A stretch of 64,000 bases of DNA, taken from contig CAVSEY010000029.1 in NCBI GenBank assembly GCA_963727035.1, positions 248,001-312,000 of the forward strand, read 5' to 3'. The notes beneath the pieces are model-generated. The model had not been told where the DNA came from. It searched no databases and saw nothing but the letters and a program-made list of their open reading frames with translations. How positions within the stretch are numbered: the first letter of the stretch is position 1; every line of letters starts with the position of its first letter. The stretch is from Rhodoblastus sp963727035 (lineage in GTDB: Bacteria > Pseudomonadota > Alphaproteobacteria > Rhizobiales > Beijerinckiaceae). Positions 58,088-64,000 of this stretch are shown here, in pieces. A program made the position numbers and the translations under genes.

Positions 58088-60259
58088 ATGAGCCGCATCC
58101 CCGATTTCTCGACTCTTCGTTTGCCGGAAGACCAGAGCGCCGCCGCGCCGGTTTTTTCCCCAGAACCCTGGCTGACGCCGGAAGGCATCGAGGTGAAAAG
58201 CGTTTATGGGCCGAAAGATGTCGAAGGCCTGCCGGCGATCAATTCCTTCCCCGGCGTCGCGCCCTTCCTGCGCGGGCCTTACCCGACCATGTATGTCAAC
58301 CAGCCCTGGACGGTGCGGCAATATGCCGGCTTCTCCACGGCGGAAGATTCCAACGCCTTCTACCGGCGCAATCTGGCGGCGGGCCAGAAGGGCCTGTCGG
58401 TCGCCTTCGACCTCGCCACCCATCGCGGTTACGATTCCGATCATCCCCGCGTCGGCGGCGATGTCGGCATGGCGGGCGTGGCGATCGATTCGATCTACGA
58501 CATGCGGACCTTGTTTTCCGGGATTCCGCTCGACCAGATGTCGGTGTCGATGACCATGAACGGCGCGGTCCTGCCGGTTCTCGCGCTTTATATCGTGGCG
58601 GCGGAAGAGCAGGGCGTGTCCGCCGATAAGCTGTCCGGCACGATCCAGAACGACATTCTGAAAGAATTCATGGTGCGGAACACTTATATTTATCCGCCTA
58701 AACATTCGATGCGGATCATTTCCGATATTTTCGCCTTCACCTCGCAGCATATGCCGAAGTTCAACTCGATCTCGATCTCCGGCTATCACATGCAGGAGGC
58801 GGGCGCGACACAGGATCTCGAACTCGCCTATACTCTGGCGGATGGCGTCGAATATTTGCGCGCGGGCATCGCCGCGGGCCTGACGGTGGACCAGTTCGCG
58901 CCGCGCCTGTCGTTCTTCTGGGCGATCGGCATGAATTTCTTCATGGAGGTGGCCAAGCTCCGCGCGGCCCGCCTGCTGTGGGCCAATCTGGTGCAAGGTT
59001 TCAATCCGAAATCGGAAAAGAGCCTGCCCTTGCGCACCCATTGCCAGACTTCGGGCTGGTCGCTGACCGCGCAGGACGTGTTCAACAATGTCATCCGCAC
59101 CCAGATCGAGGCCATGGCGGCGACTCAAGGGCACACCCAGTCGCTGCACACCAACGCGCTCGACGAGGCCCTGGCCCTGCCGACCGATTTTTCGGCGCGC
59201 ATCGCCCGCAACACCCAGCTGTTCCTGCAACAGGAATCCGGCACGACCCGGATCATCGACCCATGGGGCGGCTCCTATTATGTCGAAAAGCTCACCAATG
59301 AGCTCACTCAGAAGGCCTGGGCCCATATCCAGGAGGTCGAGGCGCTCGGCGGCATGGCCAAGGCGATCGACGCCGGAATCCCCAAGCTGCGCATCGAGGA
59401 GGCGGCGGCCAAGACCCAGGCGCGCATCGATTCCGGCAGGCAGGCGGTGATCGGCGTCAACAAGTTCCGGCCCGAGAGCGAAAAGCCGATCGACGTGCTG
59501 AAAGTGGAGAACGCGGCGGTCCGCGCCCAGCAGATCGAAAAACTGAAGCGGCTGCGCGCCGAGCGCAACGAAGCCGAAACGCAAGCAGCGCTCGACGCCT
59601 TGACCGAAGGCGCCAAAAGTTCGGGAGCCGGCGGCGCCAATCTGCTTGCGCTTTCCATCGAGGCGGCGCGGAAAAAGGCGACCGTCGGCGAGATTTCCTT
59701 TGCGCTCGAAAAGGTTTTCGGGCGTCATCGCGCCGAGATCAAGAGCATTTCCGGGGTTTACAAGCGGGAGGCCGGCGTGAATTCCACGGCAATCGCCAAA
59801 GTCCAGCGTCAGGTCGCGGCCTTTATCGAGAACGACGGCCGGCGTCCGCGCATCCTCGTCGCCAAGGTTGGGCAGGACGGCCATGATCGCGGCCAGAAAG
59901 TCATCGCCTCGGCCTTCGCCGATCTGGGCTTCGACGTGGACATCGGGCCGCTTTTCGCCACGCCCGAGGAGGCGGCGCGCCAGGCGGTCGAGAACGACGT
60001 CCATATCGTCGGCATTTCGTCGCTGGCGGCGGGCCATCTGACGCTGGTGCCGGAATTGCGCGCGGCGCTGGAAAAGGAAGGGCGCGGCGACATCATGATC
60101 GTGGTCGGCGGCGTCATCCCGCCGCAGGATTTTGAGGCGCTCCACCAGGCTGGAGCTTCAGCCATTTTCCCGCCCGGCACGGTCATCGCGGAAGCGGCTG
60201 GAAAACTGATCGACGAGTTGAACCAGCGCCTCGGCTATTCGAAGGCCGCCGCGGAATAG
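58088..60259 (+). CDS. scpA: Methylmalonyl-CoA mutase, large subunit
   Basis: Adenosylcobalamin-dependent interconversion of methylmalonyl-CoA and succinyl-CoA, used in propionate breakdown and in the ethylmalonyl-CoA pathway of many alphaproteobacteria. The 723-residue protein has the substrate barrel (FLRGPYPTMYVNQPWTVRQY, LSVAFDLATHRGYDSDHPRV, HCQTSGWSLTAQDVFNNVIR, TQSLHTNALDEALALP, GGSYYVEKLT) and a C-terminal B12 domain (ILVAKVGQDGHDRGQKVIAS with the cobalt-ligand DxHxxG His, and IMIVVGGVIPPQDFEAL). ATG 58088 gives the family start MSRIPDFSTL. The small subunit is not adjacent, consistent with a homodimeric type. Confidence 0.96.
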   Translation: MSRIPDFSTLRLPEDQSAAAPVFSPEPWLTPEGIEVKSVYGPKDVEGLPAINSFPGVAPFLRGPYPTMYVNQPWTVRQYAGFSTAEDSNAFYRRNLAAGQKGLSVAFDLATHRGYDSDHPRVGGDVGMAGVAIDSIYDMRTLFSGIPLDQMSVSMTMNGAVLPVLALYIVAAEEQGVSADKLSGTIQNDILKEFMVRNTYIYPPKHSMRIISDIFAFTSQHMPKFNSISISGYHMQEAGATQDLELAYTLADGVEYLRAGIAAGLTVDQFAPRLSFFWAIGMNFFMEVAKLRAARLLWANLVQGFNPKSEKSLPLRTHCQTSGWSLTAQDVFNNVIRTQIEAMAATQGHTQSLHTNALDEALALPTDFSARIARNTQLFLQQESGTTRIIDPWGGSYYVEKLTNELTQKAWAHIQEVEALGGMAKAIDAGIPKLRIEEAAAKTQARIDSGRQAVIGVNKFRPESEKPIDVLKVENAAVRAQQIEKLKRLRAERNEAETQAALDALTEGAKSSGAGGANLLALSIEAARKKATVGEISFALEKVFGRHRAEIKSISGVYKREAGVNSTAIAKVQRQVAAFIENDGRRPRILVAKVGQDGHDRGQKVIASAFADLGFDVDIGPLFATPEEAARQAVENDVHIVGISSLAAGHLTLVPELRAALEKEGRGDIMIVVGGVIPPQDFEALHQAGASAIFPPGTVIAEAAGKLIDELNQRLGYSKAAAE

Positions 60260-60282
60260 CGCAGGCGATCGAGCCGGCGCGC

Positions 60283-61029
60283 CTATCTCCCGGCGTCGGA
60301 CGACGGGCGGACATAAATGTTCCTGAAGGCCTCGTCGTAACCGGCATTGACGCCGGTCCAGTCCGTCGCCGCGCTATTGTCCATGGAAACCCCGATGACG
60401 TCGGGGTGATCGACGGTCTTCACGCCGACATTGGAAAAGGCGACCTGCAGGATCGAAAAATCGACGTTCTTGTTCACGTTGCGAATTGCGCGCGCGAGGT
60501 CCTCGACGCAATCGGCTGAAATCTGGGTGGAGTCCGTCAGAACAAGAAGGAGTTTCTCGCCGCCTCGCAGGATATTGATGAACTTGTCGCCAAGGTATCG
60601 ATATTTCCTGAGGGCGTTGGGCGCCTTCTGTTTCAGCTCGATCCTGCACTGTTCCTTGTCTTCGGTCGAGAATTTGAATTCATGGATGAAAAACATGCCA
60701 AGCCGGGGCGCATAGGCGCGCCAGCAGTCCATATCGTCTTTCTTGAGATCGAAATCCTCCGCGTTCAATTCGAAATTCGACGCCACCAGTTCGACCATGC
60801 ACTGGTGGCCCTTGTCGCGCGCCAGCGAATCGAAAAAGCTGGAAACCGGGCGATAGCGATGGAAATGCCGCTGGCGCTGAATGCGGTCGATTTGAAAGCG
60901 CGTGACGCAGGCCTGGCCCAGCGACAGCGCGAGGTCGTAACGCAGGTCCGGGGCGAAGGCCTCGGCGCGGCAGGCCGGCGCATCCGGTTGCAGGCTCTTG
61001 AAGAACAGTGAAATCCGCGATTTCGACAT
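60283..61029 (-). CDS. DUF1796-like putative cysteine peptidase
   Basis: A 248-residue protein starting MSKSRISLFFKSLQ. The motif YDLALSLGQACVTRFQIDRI, then a S-x-FD element (VSSFFDSL), resembles the start of DUF1796 papain-like proteins, in which the Cys of SLG-x2-C is the suspected nucleophile. Further on are FFIHEFKFSTEDKEQCRIEL, a Tyr/Arg-rich segment KYRYLGDKFINIL and LLLVLTDSTQISADCVEDL, similar to the YxxRxxRF and core-strand region of the family. No signal peptide is visible. The family match is from motifs only. Confidence 0.6.
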   Translation of the reverse strand: MSKSRISLFFKSLQPDAPACRAEAFAPDLRYDLALSLGQACVTRFQIDRIQRQRHFHRYRPVSSFFDSLARDKGHQCMVELVASNFELNAEDFDLKKDDMDCWRAYAPRLGMFFIHEFKFSTEDKEQCRIELKQKAPNALRKYRYLGDKFINILRGGEKLLLVLTDSTQISADCVEDLARAIRNVNKNVDFSILQVAFSNVGVKTVDHPDVIGVSMDNSAATDWTGVNAGYDEAFRNIYVRPSSDAGR

Positions 61030-61078
61030 TCGGACTGGCTTGGAAGCGGCCGCGCGGGGCGGCTTGACCTGTTTTGGG

Positions 61079-61117
61079 GCCGCCCCATAGCCCGTCTGAA
61101 GACGGCTATCGGGCGGC
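61079..61117 (-). terminator. Strong stem-loop after sodB
   Basis: Arms starting GCCGCCCCATAGCCCGTC (61079-61096) and GACGGCTATCGGGCGGC (61101-61117) pair almost completely around a TGAA loop, 16 bases past the sodB stop. There is no T-tract on the minus strand, so it may stabilise the 3' end rather than terminate by itself. Confidence 0.45.
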
Positions 61118-61132
61118 CCGGCGAGCGTTGGA

Positions 61133-61732
61133 TCAGCCCATCGCCTTTTCAAACTGGGCTTCGACATATTCCCAGTTCACCAGATGGTTGAGCACCGTTT
61201 TGATGAAGTCGGGACGGCGGTTGCGGAAGTCGATGTAATAGGCGTGCTCCCAGACGTCCACGGTAAGGATCGGGCTCGCGCCGTGGATCAGCGGGTTCTC
61301 GGCATTGGGGGTCTTGGAGACGGAGACCTTGCCGTCCTTGACCTGGAGCCAGGCCCAGCCGGAGCCGAACTGGGTCACGCCGGCGTTGGCGAGCTCTTCC
61401 AGAGCCTTGTCCACCGAGCCGAAGGCCTCGACCAGGGCTTTTTCGACCTTGCCGGGAACCTTGCCGCCGCCATTCGGCTTCAGATATTTCCAGAATTCGG
61501 CATGGTTGTAGATCTGGGCGACATTGTTGAAAACGGCGGGATTCTTGCCGTGGGAGCCCTTGATGACCTGTCCCATCGGCAGGCCTTCCCATTCGGTGCC
61601 CTTGATGAGATTGTTGGCGTTGTTGACATAGGCCGCATGATGCTTGTCATGATGAAACTCAAGCGTTTCCGCGGACATATGAGGCGCCAGCGCGTCATAG
61701 GCGTAGGGAAGGGGGTCGAGTACGAACGACAT
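61133..61732 (-). CDS. sodB: Superoxide dismutase [Fe/Mn]
   Basis: Converts superoxide to oxygen and hydrogen peroxide. The 199-residue protein has the four metal ligands His27 (LEFHHDKHHAAYVNNAN), His77 (IYNHAEFWKYL), Asp159 and His163 (TVDVWEHAYYIDF). Motifs FGSGWAWLQV and RRPDFIKTVLNHLVNWEYV are standard. The metal cannot be settled by eye, but the alphaproteobacterial group is mostly iron-type. AGGAG lies 8 bases before the start. A strong hairpin follows. Confidence 0.96.
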   Translation of the reverse strand: MSFVLDPLPYAYDALAPHMSAETLEFHHDKHHAAYVNNANNLIKGTEWEGLPMGQVIKGSHGKNPAVFNNVAQIYNHAEFWKYLKPNGGGKVPGKVEKALVEAFGSVDKALEELANAGVTQFGSGWAWLQVKDGKVSVSKTPNAENPLIHGASPILTVDVWEHAYYIDFRNRRPDFIKTVLNHLVNWEYVEAQFEKAMG

Positions 61733-61934
61733 TGGTATCTCCTGAGACTGTCATGCGCCGGCGAGAGACGGCGCGGCGGCAGGGTAGAAAGATCGTTTCC
61801 GGGGCGCAAGGACTTAAAAATCGGGCAATCCGGCGCGGCAGGTAGAATCTATTTTTAGCAAATTGCCCTTATACTCTTGATTCGGAGGCCGTCTCGGCCC
61901 TGACGATCTCTCGTGGAGAAAGGTTTTCGTCAGC

Positions 61935-63002
61935 GTGAAAGCGGATCGCACTGTCATCGTCTTCGGCGTCTTCATCTTCCTGATCGGCCTTGCGGTCGCC
62001 TGGAACGGTTATGGCTATATCGAGGTCGAACGCGGCTGGTCGATGGTGATTTCCGGCACGATCGCCTTTAGCGCCGGGCTGATCCTGATCGCCCTCGGCC
62101 TGATCCTGCGGCAATTGAAGTTCTTGTCGGCTTCCGCCGCGCAGGTGGCGTTGTTCCTCGCCAAGGCCAGCCAGAATGGCGTCGCCGCCCAGCCGGTCGC
62201 GCCGGCGGAGCCCGCCCCCGAGGCGGAGGCCATGGCCGAGCAGGAGCCCGTCCCGGAGGAGGCCGCCCCCGTCGAGCAGGCTCCGGCCCAGGCGGAAGAG
62301 TTCGCCGCCCCGCCGCCGGCCTGGATGAGGCGCGCCTCAACCTATGCCGCCGGCTTCAGCGCGGCCCGCGTGGCCGAGCCGGACGCCGCCCCTGCCGACG
62401 AGGTCCTGGACGAGGACAGGGATTGGCTCGAAAAGGCGGTCGCCGAAGAAATCGCGGCTCAGCAAGGCTCGTTCCGGGAGGCCGCGGTTCACGAGGCCGC
62501 CGAAGAGGCCATGGCTCCCGAGGGCGCCGTTCATGACGTCCACCCCCAGGACGCGTCCGACCATGAAGCCCGCGCCCATGAAGCTCGCGCCCATGAAAGT
62601 CGCGCCCATGAATTCCCCGTCGAGGAAGAGCGCGAGGAGACGATCGCCGAACCGCCGCTCCCGAGCACGGATTACGGCTGGGAAAACGCCGTCGAGGACC
62701 TGATCGAGGAGCAGGAGCCGCAGGAGATCGGGGCGCTTGAGCATGAGCCGGCCGCGTTTTTGGCGCCGCATGAGCCCGAGCAGGTTCCGGAACCTGCGCC
62801 GGAGCCTCATGACGAAGCCGCTTACGAGGAGACGGAAGAACCCGCCCCGCCTTCGACCCCGGCGATCCTCGGCCAATATGACGCCAATGGCGCCCGCTAC
62901 ACGATGTATGTCGACGGTTCGATCGACGCCGAAACCGCGCATGGCGTCTATCGTTTCGCGTCGATGGACGAGCTGAAGCGGTTCCTTGAGCAAAACGCCT
63001 GA
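61935..63002 (+). CDS. Membrane-anchored acidic protein of unknown function
   Basis: A 355-residue protein from GTG 61935. Two membrane helices at about residues 7-25 (VIVFGVFIFLIGLAVAW) and 37-58 (MVISGTIAFSAGLILIALGL) anchor it. A long Ala/Pro/Glu-rich disordered linker follows, including near-repeats HEARAHEARAHESRAHEF. The C-terminal 40 residues form a compact domain: YDANGARYTMYVDGSIDAET and YRFASMDELKRFLEQ. I recognise no named family; the C-terminal motif is the likely functional part. Confidence 0.7.
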   Translation: MKADRTVIVFGVFIFLIGLAVAWNGYGYIEVERGWSMVISGTIAFSAGLILIALGLILRQLKFLSASAAQVALFLAKASQNGVAAQPVAPAEPAPEAEAMAEQEPVPEEAAPVEQAPAQAEEFAAPPPAWMRRASTYAAGFSAARVAEPDAAPADEVLDEDRDWLEKAVAEEIAAQQGSFREAAVHEAAEEAMAPEGAVHDVHPQDASDHEARAHEARAHESRAHEFPVEEEREETIAEPPLPSTDYGWENAVEDLIEEQEPQEIGALEHEPAAFLAPHEPEQVPEPAPEPHDEAAYEETEEPAPPSTPAILGQYDANGARYTMYVDGSIDAETAHGVYRFASMDELKRFLEQNA

Positions 63003-64000
63003 TCAGACTTCAACGTCCCCGCCCACGGCGGCGATCGCGAAGGCCTGGCGCAGGGCGGCTTCCTCGAGTTCGTCGAAGCGCCCCGCCGCCCCGCCATGGC
63101 CCGCCTCCATGTTGGTCTTGAGCAGGATCGGGCCGCCGCCGGTCATGCGTTGGCGCAGAATCTGCGCCCATTTCGCCGGCTCCCAATAGGTCACGCGCGG
63201 ATCGGTCAGCCCGGCCTCGATCAGCATGGGCGGATAGTCCTGCGCCGCGACATTGTCATAGGGCGAAAAAGACAGGAGCCTGCGGAAAACCTCGGCGTCT
63301 TCGATCGGATTGCCCCATTCGTTCCATTCGGGCGGGGTCAGCGGCAGGCTGGCGTCCATGATCGTATTGACGACATCGACGAAAGGCACCTCGGCCAGGA
63401 TTCCGCCGAAAAGCTCCGGCGCCATGTTGGCGACGGCGCCCATCAGCATGCCGCCGGCGCTGCCGCCCTCGGCGACGATCTTTTTCGGCTCGGTCAGGCC
63501 GAGCGCGCAAAGATGGCGGGCGCAGGCGATGAAATCCGAAAAGCTGTTGGCCTTGTGCTCCAGCTTGCCGGCCTCGTACCAGCGAGAGCCTTTTTCGGTT
63601 CCGCCGCGCACATGGGCGATGGCGTAGACGAAGCCCCGGTCGATCAGGCTGAAACGCGATTCGTCGAAGGTATCCGGCAAGGCGACGCCATAAGCGCCAT
63701 AGCCATAAAGCAGGAGCGGGCCGGGGCCGGGCTTGCGGTCGCGCCGCCACACAAGGGAAATGGGCACTTTCTCGCCATCCGGCGCGGGCGCGAAGGCCAT
63801 CCGGATCTGGTAATCGGCCGGATCGTGCCCGCTCGGCACGTTCTGGCGCTTGACCAGGGTTTTTTCGCGCCCGGCCAGGTCATAGTCGAAGGTTTCCTCC
63901 GGCTCGGCGAGCGATGAATAGGAAAAGCGAAGGATCGGCCGTTCGAATTCGAAATTGGGCTGCAGGCGCAGATGATGGCAGGGCGTGGCGAAATCGAGCC
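63003..64000 (-). CDS. ptrB: Oligopeptidase B (S9A prolyl oligopeptidase family), 3' part
   Basis: Serine peptidase cleaving short peptides after basic residues. The window holds the last 332 codons; the gene runs off the right edge with its propeller domain. The catalytic domain shows PLLLYGYGAYGVALPDTFD, YAIAHVRGGTEKGSRWYEAG, the nucleophile motif VAEGGSAGGMLMGAVAN with Ser, a conserved Asp near LIEAGLTDPRVTYWEPAKW and the His in NMEAGHGGAAGRFDELEEAA. It converges with the preceding acidic membrane protein gene, whose stop lies directly beside its own. Confidence 0.9.
   Translation of the reverse strand, partial: LDFATPCHHLRLQPNFEFERPILRFSYSSLAEPEETFDYDLAGREKTLVKRQNVPSGHDPADYQIRMAFAPAPDGEKVPISLVWRRDRKPGPGPLLLYGYGAYGVALPDTFDESRFSLIDRGFVYAIAHVRGGTEKGSRWYEAGKLEHKANSFSDFIACARHLCALGLTEPKKIVAEGGSAGGMLMGAVANMAPELFGGILAEVPFVDVVNTIMDASLPLTPPEWNEWGNPIEDAEVFRRLLSFSPYDNVAAQDYPPMLIEAGLTDPRVTYWEPAKWAQILRQRMTGGGPILLKTNMEAGHGGAAGRFDELEEAALRQAFAIAAVGGDVEV

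Overview
The window is GC-rich DNA, densely packed with genes, from an alphaproteobacterium of the order Hyphomicrobiales (Rhizobiales), most plausibly near the Beijerinckiaceae/Methylocystaceae. Gene content and order support this: a uvrC-pgsA-moaD run, a MarR (PetP-like)-OmpR-EnvZ-like set divergent from a branched-chain aminotransferase, a dihydroorotase-like gene-plsY-dprA run, hopanoid genes hpnL-hpnM-hpnI, and B12-dependent methylmalonyl-CoA mutase. The genus cannot be fixed from the sequence alone.

Layout. 0-8.5 kb: polyamine uptake (potA start, potF), a K+ channel, a glycosyltransferase, a DEAD-box helicase, yaiI, apt and prs, and a lipoprotein. 8.8-14.8 kb: a type I secretion locus on the minus strand (repeat-rich cargo, ABC exporter, HlyD adaptor) broken by many frameshifts. 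15.8-23.2 kb: uvrC-pgsA-moaD, then a small inverted-repeat element lying exactly at the moaD stop codon, a Gly/Tyr-rich secreted protein, a TPR-sulfotransferase and moaE. 23.2-31.5 kb: a DUF2202 protein, a PadR regulator, ilvE, the MarR/OmpR/histidine kinase set, a SEC-C protein, a TetR regulator, proC and a YbjN protein. 31.7-40.3 kb: a UbiK-like protein, lgt-midA-pgeF, tex and the hopanoid genes. 40.4-47.3 kb: thiC with its TPP riboswitch, a dihydroorotase-like gene that has lost its metal ligands, plsY, dprA, ruvX and small hypotheticals. 47.4-52.2 kb: a VapBC plus HNH endonuclease islet bounded by two copies of the ftsK 3' end. 52.4-57.8 kb: a histidine kinase and glnE, followed by an orphan HicB gene bounded by two copies of the glnE 3' end. 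58-64 kb: methylmalonyl-CoA mutase, a DUF1796-like protein, superoxide dismutase, a membrane-anchored acidic protein and the 3' part of an oligopeptidase B gene.

The most unusual feature is the repeated architecture of the two toxin-antitoxin-associated islets. Each lies just downstream of a housekeeping gene (ftsK, glnE), and each is bounded by direct repeats of that gene's 3' end. In the ftsK case the two copies differ only at synonymous third positions over 45 codons, so the extra copy looks imported from a related genome rather than a decayed local duplicate. Also notable are the element at the moaD stop codon, two copies of a long palindromic repeat that both sit between convergent genes, and a decayed type I secretion locus.

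Many conserved genes (potF, the glycosyltransferase, the TPR-sulfotransferase, pgeF, tex, thiC, ftsK) carry one or two single-base frameshifts. Scattered through essential genes, these probably reflect indel errors in the assembly. The cluster of frameshifts in the type I secretion locus is denser and may be real decay.
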